The notes beneath the pieces are model-generated. The model was not told the origin of the DNA, made no database searches, and was given only the letters and a program-made list of their open reading frames with translations. The position numbers and the translations under genes are program-made. Shown piece by piece: positions 25,283 through 33,384 of a DNA stretch of 62,368 nucleotides (position 1 is its first letter; each line of letters starts with the position of its first letter). The stretch covers positions 1-62,368 of the forward strand of contig CAKQQU010000002.1 in NCBI GenBank assembly GCA_934271085.1, in the 5' to 3' direction. Source of the DNA: an uncultured Bacillota bacterium (GTDB lineage Bacteria; Bacillota; Dehalobacteriia; UBA4068).

Positions 25283-26653
25283 ATGAGCCGAATCCGTTTT
25301 TTGTGCGCCCTTTGGGCAGCCCGTTTTACCCGTTTTGTTATCAGTATTGTGGCTCCCGGCAGGGGTACCAGTATGCCGGGCAGTATAGCTTTAAAGATCG
25401 ATCCGGGTTTTATCGGCCATTTTCGGGATGTGGATCCCCACAAAGTGATCTTTATCACAGGCACCAACGGTAAATCGACTACAACTAATCTGTTGGCGGC
25501 CATTATGCGTCAGTCCGGCAAAAAGGCTGCAGTTAACCTGGAAGGAGCCAATTTGGCTGCGGGCGTTGCCGTTACCCTTTTGAGTCACGCTACTTTGGGC
25601 GGCCGTTTCCGTGAGGAATATATCATTATGGAAACGGATGAGCGCTTTTTGCCCATTATCAGCCGTCAGCTTCCTCCTGCCTGGCTTTGCGTTACCAATA
25701 TCCAGAAGGATCAGGTTCAGCGCAACGGCGAACCTGATATAATCTACCGTAAAATAGCTTCTTCACTTCGTTCTGATACAGTACTTTTCCTTAATAACGA
25801 GGAGCCTATTTCTCATTCTTTTGCTTCCATGGTGGATAAGGCTGTGTATTACGGGGTGGCAGAAAACGCCAAAAGCTTTGTTAAACAGGGATTTTTTACT
25901 ACTACAGTGCCTTGTCCTCATTGCGGGGCGCCTATACGTTTTCTGCGGTACAATATTGATAATATCGGCTCTTTTGCCTGTTCCCGCTGTGATTATGCCA
26001 GCGATAAAGCCCCCGCGTATTTTATTCACAGTGTGGATTATAAAAACCGCAGTTTTATGATGGGAAACCGCGTTTATCCCCTGCCTTATGACGCGCCCTA
26101 TTTCCTTTACTGTTATGCGGCGGCTATTGCCATGGCCAGGGAAGCGGGTGTATCTGAGGATGACTGCGTTGCCGCTTTAAGTAAATTTGTCAATATCGGC
26201 GGCCGTCTGGAAAGCCTGCATTTCGGCACCAAGACTATTAATTATATCCGCATGAAACAGGAAAACCCCGAAACTCTCCAAAGCGCGCTGGACTATATCG
26301 CCACTGACAAAAAGAAAAAAATATTTATGCTGGGTCTGGATGAGCTTGTGGATTTCCATCCCCATTATACCAATACCTTTTATGCCTTTGACTGCGATTT
26401 TGATAAGCTTATCGATTCAAATGTCTGCCGCTATATCTGTTTTTCCGGCACTGTGGCTTATGATGCAGCCAACCGCCTGGTTTATGCAGGAGTGCCGAAA
26501 GATAAGATAAGCGTGCTGCCCACCAATGACGATAAGACCATTCTGGACGAGCTGGCAGCCTGTGACTGCGATAATGTTTATCTGATAACCTGGCTTCATA
26601 AATACGAGTCTTTGGAAAAATATATCAAAAATCACGGGGAGGCGAATAAATGA
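25283..26653 (+). CDS. murT: MurT-like Mur ligase
   Basis: In Gram-positive bacteria MurT with GatD amidates the D-Glu of lipid II. This 456-residue protein has the Mur ligase ATP loop ITGTNGKSTTTNL (about 57-69), the central-domain ETDERFLP segment, a zinc ribbon (CPHCG near 210, CSRCD near 233) and a DUF1727-like C-terminal region. It departs from usual MurT: the conserved Asn-Asp-Asn...Asp-Gly segment before the catalytic Asp is changed (MLGLDELVDFHPHY), though FYAFDCDFD keeps an Asp at the expected place, and the C-terminal TYTAMLxxR-type motif is YLITWLHKYESL. Coupled to the GatD-like gene by a 4-base overlap. Confidence 0.85.
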   Translation: MSRIRFLCALWAARFTRFVISIVAPGRGTSMPGSIALKIDPGFIGHFRDVDPHKVIFITGTNGKSTTTNLLAAIMRQSGKKAAVNLEGANLAAGVAVTLLSHATLGGRFREEYIIMETDERFLPIISRQLPPAWLCVTNIQKDQVQRNGEPDIIYRKIASSLRSDTVLFLNNEEPISHSFASMVDKAVYYGVAENAKSFVKQGFFTTTVPCPHCGAPIRFLRYNIDNIGSFACSRCDYASDKAPAYFIHSVDYKNRSFMMGNRVYPLPYDAPYFLYCYAAAIAMAREAGVSEDDCVAALSKFVNIGGRLESLHFGTKTINYIRMKQENPETLQSALDYIATDKKKKIFMLGLDELVDFHPHYTNTFYAFDCDFDKLIDSNVCRYICFSGTVAYDAANRLVYAGVPKDKISVLPTNDDKTILDELAACDCDNVYLITWLHKYESLEKYIKNHGEANK

Positions 26654-27390
26654 TGTCTTCCATCAAAATACTCTGGCTTTATCCTTCTGTGCTTAATCTT
26701 CACGGCGACAGGGGCAATATTATGGCTCTGCAGCGTATCGGAGGTATGATGGGGCTGCCTGTGGAAATAGTGAGGGTAGAATCCCCCGGGGATGAATTGC
26801 CCCTGGATGATTGCTGTCTGATATATGCCGGCGCAGGCCAGGTGCGGGATATGGAAAATATTGCCAGGTCCCTCAGCAGCGACAGGGACAGGCTGGACAG
26901 TTGTATATCCCGGGGAGGGTATATCCTGGCTACAGGCAGCAGCGGCTGCCTGTTGGCCCATCATACCAGGCGGGCGGATGGCAGCGTTATCCCCGGCCTG
27001 GGGCTGCTGCCCATGATCTGTACTGAGCGGGAAACAGTTTACGGCGATGATATCTGGTTTGATACCGCCTCCGGCATAGAGATAATCGGCAATCAGATCC
27101 AGGTGGTAGATACCCAGTTGGAGCAGGGGGCCGAGGTTTTCGGCCATTTGCTTTACGGATACGGTAATAACGGCAAAGAGGATGAGGGCTGCCGCCGGGG
27201 CAATATTATATTCACCAATACTTTAGGTCCTTTGCTGGTGAAAAATCCCCGGTTTACCCAGGATCTGCTGGAAAGGCTGGCTGTTATGGCAGGCTGCGAA
27301 GGTTACCATATGCTGAATTCCGCAGACATGGATTATGAAGATAAGTCGGCAGAGCTTATCCGGGCTTTTATTAAAAAGAAAATGGCTTAA
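26650..27390 (+). CDS. GatD-like protein lacking the glutaminase catalytic residues
   Basis: GatD normally supplies ammonia to MurT. The 246-residue product keeps family features: LYPSVLNLHGDRGNIMALQR at the N-terminus, AGAGQVRDMENIARSL, IPGLGLLPM and YGYGNNGKEDEG, and TLGPLLVKNPRFTQDLLERL. However the nucleophile elbow, usually A-I-C-G-G-Y-Q, reads ATGSSGC (residues 94-100), with Gly at the Cys place. The catalytic His of the usual T-Y-L-H-G-P motif is Leu192 (TNTLGPLL). The conserved GFENHGG segment is also lost. It is thus probably a non-hydrolytic partner of the Mur-like ligase. Start 26650 chosen by GGGAGG spacing. Confidence 0.82.
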   Translation: MMSSIKILWLYPSVLNLHGDRGNIMALQRIGGMMGLPVEIVRVESPGDELPLDDCCLIYAGAGQVRDMENIARSLSSDRDRLDSCISRGGYILATGSSGCLLAHHTRRADGSVIPGLGLLPMICTERETVYGDDIWFDTASGIEIIGNQIQVVDTQLEQGAEVFGHLLYGYGNNGKEDEGCRRGNIIFTNTLGPLLVKNPRFTQDLLERLAVMAGCEGYHMLNSADMDYEDKSAELIRAFIKKKMA

Positions 27391-27420
27391 GGGCAAAAAG
27401 GTGCGAAAGAGAGGACAAAG

Positions 27421-28482
27421 ATGTATCCCAGAATAGTTATTGAAAAGGATAAGGTTCTCAGCAATGCCATTGCGCTAAAGAATTTAGCTGCTTCCCGTCA
27501 GATAGAACTGACCCCGGTGGTCAAGGCACTGGCCGGTTATGCGCCGCTTATTCGGGATATGGCTGATTTGGGCTTCAAGCGCTTTGGCGACGCTACTTTG
27601 CCTCATTTTCGGGCTTACCAGGATGTTTCGGCAGAAAAATGGCTGTTGCGCAATCCTATGACCTGCGAGATCCCGGAGCTGGTGCGCCTTACCGACGGCA
27701 GCTTGGTATCGGAGGCCAGGGTATTGCTGGCCCTGGAAGAGGAAGCCAGGTCTATCCGCCGGGAATACCAGGTTTTGCTCATGGCTGAGCTGGGCGATCT
27801 TAGGGAAGGCTGCGAGGAGGCGGAACTGTTGGCTTTGGTAGAGCTGGCCGAGAGTTTGCCCCATATCCGCCTGATGGGCCTGGGAGCAAATTTAAGCTGC
27901 TTTGGCAATATTTTGCCCGGGCATGATAATATGGCCGAGCTGTCCCGGCTTTTTGATTTGGCCCAGGAGCGTGCCGGGCGGCCGCTGGAGCGGCTTTCCG
28001 GCGGCAATTCCAGCTCTTATCTCATGCTTGAACAGGGAACTTTGCCTGCTGCTGTAAATGACCTGCGCCTGGGGGAATCTGTTTTGCTGGGGCGCCTGCC
28101 TTGCTATGACCGCCCTATAGAAGGCCTGCAGCAACAGGCTTTTTGCATTGAGGCCAAGATCGTGGAGCTTAAGGAAAAGCCATCCATGCCCTGGGGTGAA
28201 TGCGGAGCCACAGACAGCTTTGGCGGCAAGGTGGCTTTCGCCGATAGGGGCCGGCGTTTGCGGGCTCTGGCAGCCTTGGGAAAGCAGGAGATATATATCA
28301 ACGGGCTGGTGCCTCTGGATAGCGGCGTGGAAATATTGGGAGGCTGCAGCGATTATCTGGTTCTGGATCTGACGGAGAGCCAACAAAAGTATCAGTTGGA
28401 CGACGTACTTAGTTTTGCCTGCGATTATGCGGCTTTGGCTACCGGTATGAGCTCCGTATATCTTGATAAAGAATATCTGTAA
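27421..28482 (+). CDS. Alanine/ornithine racemase-family PLP enzyme (Orr-like)
   Basis: A fold-type III PLP enzyme of the alanine-racemase N-domain/ornithine racemase family, 353 residues. The PLP-Lys lies in TPVVKALAGYAPLI (about residue 35). Family hallmarks follow: LLMAELGDLREGCEE (about 120), LMGLGANLSCFG (about 152), ERLSGGNSSSYLML (about 192), AVNDLRLGESVLLGR (about 218), and LKEKPSMPWGECG. It is 30 bases after the GatD-like gene and co-directional. It probably racemises a free amino acid that the Mur-like ligase then uses, but the substrate is not known. Confidence 0.85.
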   Translation: MYPRIVIEKDKVLSNAIALKNLAASRQIELTPVVKALAGYAPLIRDMADLGFKRFGDATLPHFRAYQDVSAEKWLLRNPMTCEIPELVRLTDGSLVSEARVLLALEEEARSIRREYQVLLMAELGDLREGCEEAELLALVELAESLPHIRLMGLGANLSCFGNILPGHDNMAELSRLFDLAQERAGRPLERLSGGNSSSYLMLEQGTLPAAVNDLRLGESVLLGRLPCYDRPIEGLQQQAFCIEAKIVELKEKPSMPWGECGATDSFGGKVAFADRGRRLRALAALGKQEIYINGLVPLDSGVEILGGCSDYLVLDLTESQQKYQLDDVLSFACDYAALATGMSSVYLDKEYL

Positions 28483-28514
28483 AAGCCGGATGGCAGAAAA
28501 ATTTAGCTGCCGGC

Positions 28515-28543
28515 TTGTTTTGGGGAAGTAAATATTGTATTAT
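28515..28543 (+). promoter_or_regulatory. Candidate promoter of the flavodiiron gene
   Basis: TTGTTT (28515-28520) and TATTAT (28538-28543) at 17-base spacing, 70 bases before the start; an acceptable but not strong sigma-A match. Confidence 0.4.
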
Positions 28544-28613
28544 TAGTAATAGCTACTGATAATATCCGCTGCAAGGCCGCAGCTATGAATAAGCTCAAAC
28601 AGGAGGAAGCAAG

Positions 28614-30410
28614 ATGGAGATCACCAAAGATATAATCTATGTAGGGGTCAACGATCATCAGGTGGATCTGTTCGAGGGGCAGTATGCGGTGCCCGCGGGG
28701 ATGTCCTACAATTCCTATGTTATAAATGATGAAAAGCTGGCAGTTATGGATACGGTGGATGCGCATTTTGCCCATGAGTGGCTGGATAATCTGGATGCAG
28801 CCTTTTCCGGCCGCCAGCCCGATTACCTGATAGTGCAGCATATGGAGCCGGATCATTCCGCCAATATCATGCGCTTTATCCAAAGCTACCCTCGGGCCGT
28901 TATCGTCAGCAATGCCAAGGCCTTTGCCATGATGGATAAATTTTTTGATACGGTTATTCCGGAAAGCCGGAAGCTGGTGGTGGATAACGGCGATACTCTG
29001 ATGCTGGGCAGGCATCAGCTGCATTTTGTTTTTGCTCCCATGGTGCATTGGCCGGAGGTAATGGTCACTTATGACAGCACAGATAAGGTGCTGTTTTCTG
29101 CAGACGGCTTCGGCAAATTCGGCGCATTGGATGTGGAAGAACCCTGGGATGATGAATCCCGCCGTTATTATATCGGTATAGTTGGCAAATACGGCACCCA
29201 GGTACAGGCTTTGCTTAAAAAGGCCGCTGCTCTGGATATCAGTATTATCTGCCCCCTGCACGGCCCGGTGCTCAAAGAGGATCTGGGCCATTATCTGGAT
29301 CTATATAATACCTGGTCCAGTTATGGAGTTGAAAGCGACGGCATCGTGATAGCCTATACTTCTGTTTACGGCCATACCAAAAAGGCTGTGGAGCTGCTGG
29401 CTGATAAACTGCGGCAAAAGGGCTGCCCCCAGGTGGTCATCTACGATCTGGCCCGCTGCGATATGTCACAGGCTGTGGCAGACGCCTTCCGCTATGGCAA
29501 GCTGGTGCTGGCCACCACTACTTATAATGCGGATATTTATCCTTTTATGCATCATTTCATCCACGGTCTTACCGAGCGCAATTTTCAGAACCGTACCATA
29601 GGTCTTATAGAAAACGGCAGTTGGGCTCCGCTGGCTGCCAAAGTTATGAAAGATATGCTCAGTGGCTCCAAAAATATCAACTGGCTGGACACCACGGTCA
29701 GGATAAAATCAGCCCTTTCCGATGAGAGCCGCAGCCAGGTGGAAGCTATGGCTGATGAGCTGTGCCGGGATTATATTGCCCGCTCCGGTGATATGGCAAA
29801 TAAAAACGACCTGACTGCTTTGTTTAAGATCGGCTACGGGCTTTATGTGGTAACCTCCAATGACGGCAAAAAGGATAACGGTCTGATAGTCAATACCATC
29901 AGCCAGCTCACTGACAGCCCTAACAGGGTGGCTGTTACTATCAATAAGGCCAATTATTCCCATCATATCATCAGACAAACAGGCATCATGAATGTAAACT
30001 GTCTTTCTCAGGACGCGCCTTTTAAAGTGTTTGAAAATTTCGGATTCCAAAGCGGACGAAATACCGATAAGTTTGCCGGTTGGGAGGATCTTTGCCGCTC
30101 TGATAACGGGCTGATCTTTTTGCCGCATTATATCAATGCTTTCATGTCCCTTAAGGTTGAGCAGTATGTGGATCTGGATACCCACGGCATGTTCATCTGC
30201 AGCGTTACCGAGGCGCGGGTGATGAGCGACCGTCCCACCATTACTTATGATTATTATCAAAGTAATGTAAAACCCAAAGCAGATGTGGAGGGCAAAAAGG
30301 GCTTTGTCTGCCGTATATGCGGTTATGTTTATGAAGGCGATGAGCTGCCGGATGATTTTATTTGCCCTCTGTGCAAGCATGGGGCGGCGGATTTTGAGCC
30401 TATTGGTTGA
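28614..30410 (+). CDS. Flavodiiron protein fused to flavin reductase and rubredoxin
   Basis: Reduces O2 or NO to protect anaerobic enzymes. Four domains occur in 598 residues: a metallo-beta-lactamase-like diiron core (1-235) with ligands His76, Glu78, Asp80 (HMEPDH), His145, Asp164 and His216; a flavodoxin domain (243-385, FMN loop TSVYGHTKKA); a flavin-reductase domain (about 403-550); and a C-terminal rubredoxin with CRICGYVYEG and CPLCKHG (about 556-595). Fusion of reductase and rubredoxin lets one protein take electrons from NAD(P)H directly. The start has AGGAGG. It is followed by a terminator, so it is monocistronic. Confidence 0.95.
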   Translation: MEITKDIIYVGVNDHQVDLFEGQYAVPAGMSYNSYVINDEKLAVMDTVDAHFAHEWLDNLDAAFSGRQPDYLIVQHMEPDHSANIMRFIQSYPRAVIVSNAKAFAMMDKFFDTVIPESRKLVVDNGDTLMLGRHQLHFVFAPMVHWPEVMVTYDSTDKVLFSADGFGKFGALDVEEPWDDESRRYYIGIVGKYGTQVQALLKKAAALDISIICPLHGPVLKEDLGHYLDLYNTWSSYGVESDGIVIAYTSVYGHTKKAVELLADKLRQKGCPQVVIYDLARCDMSQAVADAFRYGKLVLATTTYNADIYPFMHHFIHGLTERNFQNRTIGLIENGSWAPLAAKVMKDMLSGSKNINWLDTTVRIKSALSDESRSQVEAMADELCRDYIARSGDMANKNDLTALFKIGYGLYVVTSNDGKKDNGLIVNTISQLTDSPNRVAVTINKANYSHHIIRQTGIMNVNCLSQDAPFKVFENFGFQSGRNTDKFAGWEDLCRSDNGLIFLPHYINAFMSLKVEQYVDLDTHGMFICSVTEARVMSDRPTITYDYYQSNVKPKADVEGKKGFVCRICGYVYEGDELPDDFICPLCKHGAADFEPIG

Positions 30411-30435
30411 TTTAGACGAGATGTATTTGATTTAT

Positions 30436-30469
30436 AAAAAAACCGTTTCCTTTGGGGAAACGGTTTTTT
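30436..30469. terminator. Intrinsic terminator after the flavodiiron gene
   Basis: AACCGTTTCC (30441-30450) pairs with its complement at 30455-30464, flanked by A and T runs on both sides, so it can serve both convergent genes. Confidence 0.9.
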
Positions 30470-30497
30470 ATCGTCCTTTATAGATACAAATGGGGAT

Positions 30498-30896
30498 TTA
30501 GAATTTGATTACCTGGGGCGCGGCGGTAAAAGAAGAAAAGGTGGCGGTAGCGTCCTTAAGGTACCATACTTCGTTATTGCCGTCGCCGGGCTTGTACATG
30601 CTCTGCAGGCTGGGATAATCTGCCAGCAGCGCCTTCTGGGGCTCCAGCCGGTCATCCGGCACAGCCGTTGCCGCTATGCGCAGCCAGGTCTGGCCGTCAA
30701 AGGCGCACAGCTCCACTTTAGGATCAGCATGCATCTGCCGGGACACGTCTTTGGATTTGCCGGTCTGAATATAGAGCTTGCCCTCATAGAGCTTACATGT
30801 GCCAAAAGGCCGCACTCTGGCCTGATCCCCGTCTACGGTAGCCAGATAATAGGTATCGCATTTTTTCAGAAAATCGTTAATATCCTGAATGTTCAT
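30498..30896 (-). CDS. Pyridoxamine-phosphate-oxidase-family flavin protein
   Basis: A 132-residue split-barrel protein. It begins DINDFLKKCDTYYLATVDGD, a typical FMN-binding opening, with QARVRPFGTCKLYEGKLYIQT and KSKDVSRQMHADPKVELC in the expected places. Members bind FMN, F420 or haem; no catalytic role can be assigned. The gene stands alone, divergent from nothing and separated from rex1 by about 100 bases. AGGAGG precedes the ATG. Confidence 0.85.
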   Translation of the reverse strand: MNIQDINDFLKKCDTYYLATVDGDQARVRPFGTCKLYEGKLYIQTGKSKDVSRQMHADPKVELCAFDGQTWLRIAATAVPDDRLEPQKALLADYPSLQSMYKPGDGNNEVWYLKDATATFSSFTAAPQVIKF

Positions 30897-31000
30897 AGCC
30901 TGCCTCCTTTTAAGATTACTATCAACAACTTGTTATTTTAAGCATATCGCTTTAATCCCAAAATGCAAGGGACAATAGTAGCTATCCAGTCCCCTTTGTA

Positions 31001-31615
31001 TCAGCGGGGAAGCTGCATTTTCAGGTGAGCCAGCGAAAGAGCCATATTCTCATACTGGATTATGGCGTCCGGAGGCACGTTAAGGCGGCAGGGGGCAAAG
31101 CACCAGACAGCCCGGATGCCGCTGGCATATATCATATCAAAGGCTTCCTGGGCAGCTTTTGCAGGCACAGTTATGATAGCCAGCCTGACCTGGTTTTTGC
31201 TGCAAAAGGATGGGAATTCCTCTACCGGCAGTATCGGTTTCCCGTTGGGGGAGGTCTGCATCTCCCTTGCTTTAGGATCAAAGGCTGCCAATATTTCCAA
31301 TCCATATTCTTTAAAGCCGCCGTAATCCAGCAGAGCCCGGCCCAGTTTGCCGCCGCCTACGATCACGGTATTGCCGTTTTCGCTGCTGAGATAACTTTTC
31401 AGGCAGCGGATAAGCTCTGTTGTAAGATAGCCTATTTTAGGCTTGCCGGAACCGCAAAGCGCACCCATGTCTTTTCTGACCTGTACTTCTCCCAAACCCA
31501 GATTTCTGGCAATGGCAGCAGCGGAGATATAATTATCCTGAAGCGTCAGCGAACGCAAATAATTAAGATATGTTGGTATTCTGCTTAGGGTAGCCCGGGA
31601 AATTTTGTTTTCCAA
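31001..31615 (-). CDS. rex: Redox-sensing transcriptional repressor Rex (paralogue 1)
   Basis: Binds DNA when NADH/NAD is low and controls fermentation and hydrogenase genes. I chose the TTG at 31615 because GGAGGT sits 7 bases before it; the ATG at 31633 lacks a site. The 204-residue product has the N-terminal winged helix with LGEVQVRKDMGAL and a Rossmann domain VIVGGGKLGRALLDYGG (about 88). The usual second loop residue Asn is Lys (GGGKLG). C-terminal helix swaps in the dimer as YENMALSLAHLKM. It is the last gene after hndD with a 71-base gap that holds a hairpin. Confidence 0.93.
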   Translation of the reverse strand: MENKISRATLSRIPTYLNYLRSLTLQDNYISAAAIARNLGLGEVQVRKDMGALCGSGKPKIGYLTTELIRCLKSYLSSENGNTVIVGGGKLGRALLDYGGFKEYGLEILAAFDPKAREMQTSPNGKPILPVEEFPSFCSKNQVRLAIITVPAKAAQEAFDMIYASGIRAVWCFAPCRLNVPPDAIIQYENMALSLAHLKMQLPR

Positions 31616-31648
31616 AACAAACACCTCCTGCATTATAAGCCAGCGGCA

Positions 31649-31673
31649 GCAGGGCGTTGGCAGGTCGCCCTGC
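31649..31673 (-). other. Hairpin between hndD1 and rex1
   Basis: An 8-bp GC-rich inverted repeat (31649-31656 with 31666-31673, 9-base loop) lies in the 71-base space between hndD and rex. There is no T run, so it may weaken rather than stop transcription into rex, or stabilise the hnd mRNA. Confidence 0.6.
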
Positions 31674-31686
31674 CGGGCATGGCGTT

Positions 31687-33381
31687 TTATATGTTTTTGG
31701 CGGTGTAATCTACATGCAGCAGTTCATGGGCCCTGTCGCCTATGATATCTTTGTATACTGATTTGATCAGGGGGTTCTCCTCGGAACGGCGGATACTCAA
31801 TAACCTGTCTGATTCATAAATGCCCTTTACCCGCTGGTTCTGATCGTTGGTGGCGGCAAAAGGCTGTCCGCCGCCGCAAACGCAGCCGCCTGGGCAGGCC
31901 ATTATTTCGATAAAATCGAATTTTTCTCCGGCCTTTACCCTTTGCAGCAGCTTTTCCGTATTATTCAGGCCGCTGGCTACAGCGATATGCAGCTTGCGGT
32001 CACCGTATTCCAGGTCAAATTCCTTGATACCCTCCATGCCCCGCTGGCCTGAGGTAGCAATTTTCAGCAGGGCGTTGCGGGATTTGTTGGCGACTACCCG
32101 GCGCAGCACAGCCTCGGTAACGCCGCCGGTAACGCCGAATATCAGACCTGCGCCGGAGACGGTGCCGAAGGGCATATCGATGGCTTCCGGTTCCAGATCG
32201 CTGAAAACGATGCTGGATTCTTCTATCATACGGATAAGCTCCTGAGTGGTGATGACCGCGTCCACATTAGGTTGGCCGTTATTCCTGAATTCATCCCTGG
32301 CAGCCTCAAATTTCTTGGCGGTGCAGGGCATAACCGCTACATGGAACATCCTGCGGGTGTCAGGCGCGGCATGGTCCTTAAGCAGGGCTGCCATCATTTG
32401 CATGGGAGAACGGCAGCTTGAGATGTTGGACAGCAGCTCCGGATGCTTTTTCTCGCAGTATTGCACCCAGCCGGGACAGCAGGATGTGATGAGAGGCAGA
32501 TCCTGGCCGGAATCCAGCCTGGAGAGAAATTCGGCGGACTCCTCTATAACCGTCAGATCAGCCCCCAGCGAGGTATCATATATTTCATCAAAGCCCATAC
32601 GGCGCAGGGCAGCCACGATCTTACCCATGGCGTTTTCACCGCTTTTCATGCCAAGTTCCCGTCCCAGCGCTACCCGGACTGCCGGAGCTATCTGCACGGT
32701 GGTGCGGATATTGGGGTCCTCTATAGCCTGCCAGACCTCTTTCATATTTTTGCGTACCACGATGGCGCCGGTGGGGCAGACTACGGAGCATTGTCCGCAG
32801 CCTACGCAGGGGGATTCGGCCAGGGGTTTGTTAAAGGCGGTGCTTATCCGCATTTTGGAGCCGCGGAAGGCAAAGTTGATAGCGCCTACATTCTGCACCT
32901 CATTGCACATACGTACACAGTCGCCGCAGAGAATGCATTTGCCCTCGTCCCGGGAAATGCACAGGGAAGAGGTGTCCTCGCCCTTGGTGGAATGGGCATT
33001 GTTGGGAAAACGCACACTGGAAATATTAAAGCGCATGGCCAGATCCTGCAATTTGCAGTTGCCGTTGTTCTCGCAGACTGTGCAGTCCCGGCAATGATTG
33101 GCCAGGATCAGCTCCAGGATATTTTTGCGGTAGCGGCGCAGGCGCTGGGTATTGGTCTTGATATTCATTCCCGCCTTGGGAGGGGTAGAGCAGGCTGCGT
33201 CCAGGCCGCCCCATTCGTTTTCCACCATGCACATGCGGCAGGCGCCATAAATGGAGAGCTCGGAATGATAGCAGAATGTGGGCAGATTGATACCCATTTT
33301 CCGCAGTACTTCCAGAATATTTTTTTCGCCTTCTATTTCCACGGGGATACCGTCAACTGTCATATACTGTTTTTCAGCCAT
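31687..33381 (-). CDS. hndD: [FeFe]-hydrogenase catalytic subunit, operon 1
   Basis: Reduces protons or oxidises H2. The 564-residue protein has a plant-type [2Fe-2S] domain (Cys37, 48, 51, 64), a His/Cys [4Fe-4S] site (His96, Cys100, 103, 109), two [4Fe-4S] clusters (CILCGDCVRMC 149-159; CVGCGQCSVVC 192-202) and the H-cluster motifs TSCCPGW (299-305), MPCTAKK (351-357) and MACPGGCVCGGGQP (494-507). All four H-cluster Cys are present. It ends without the extra thioredoxin-like domain found in paralogue 2. Follows hndC by 3 bases on the minus strand. Confidence 0.97.
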   Translation of the reverse strand: MAEKQYMTVDGIPVEIEGEKNILEVLRKMGINLPTFCYHSELSIYGACRMCMVENEWGGLDAACSTPPKAGMNIKTNTQRLRRYRKNILELILANHCRDCTVCENNGNCKLQDLAMRFNISSVRFPNNAHSTKGEDTSSLCISRDEGKCILCGDCVRMCNEVQNVGAINFAFRGSKMRISTAFNKPLAESPCVGCGQCSVVCPTGAIVVRKNMKEVWQAIEDPNIRTTVQIAPAVRVALGRELGMKSGENAMGKIVAALRRMGFDEIYDTSLGADLTVIEESAEFLSRLDSGQDLPLITSCCPGWVQYCEKKHPELLSNISSCRSPMQMMAALLKDHAAPDTRRMFHVAVMPCTAKKFEAARDEFRNNGQPNVDAVITTQELIRMIEESSIVFSDLEPEAIDMPFGTVSGAGLIFGVTGGVTEAVLRRVVANKSRNALLKIATSGQRGMEGIKEFDLEYGDRKLHIAVASGLNNTEKLLQRVKAGEKFDFIEIMACPGGCVCGGGQPFAATNDQNQRVKGIYESDRLLSIRRSEENPLIKSVYKDIIGDRAHELLHVDYTAKNI

Positions 33382-33384
33382 TGT

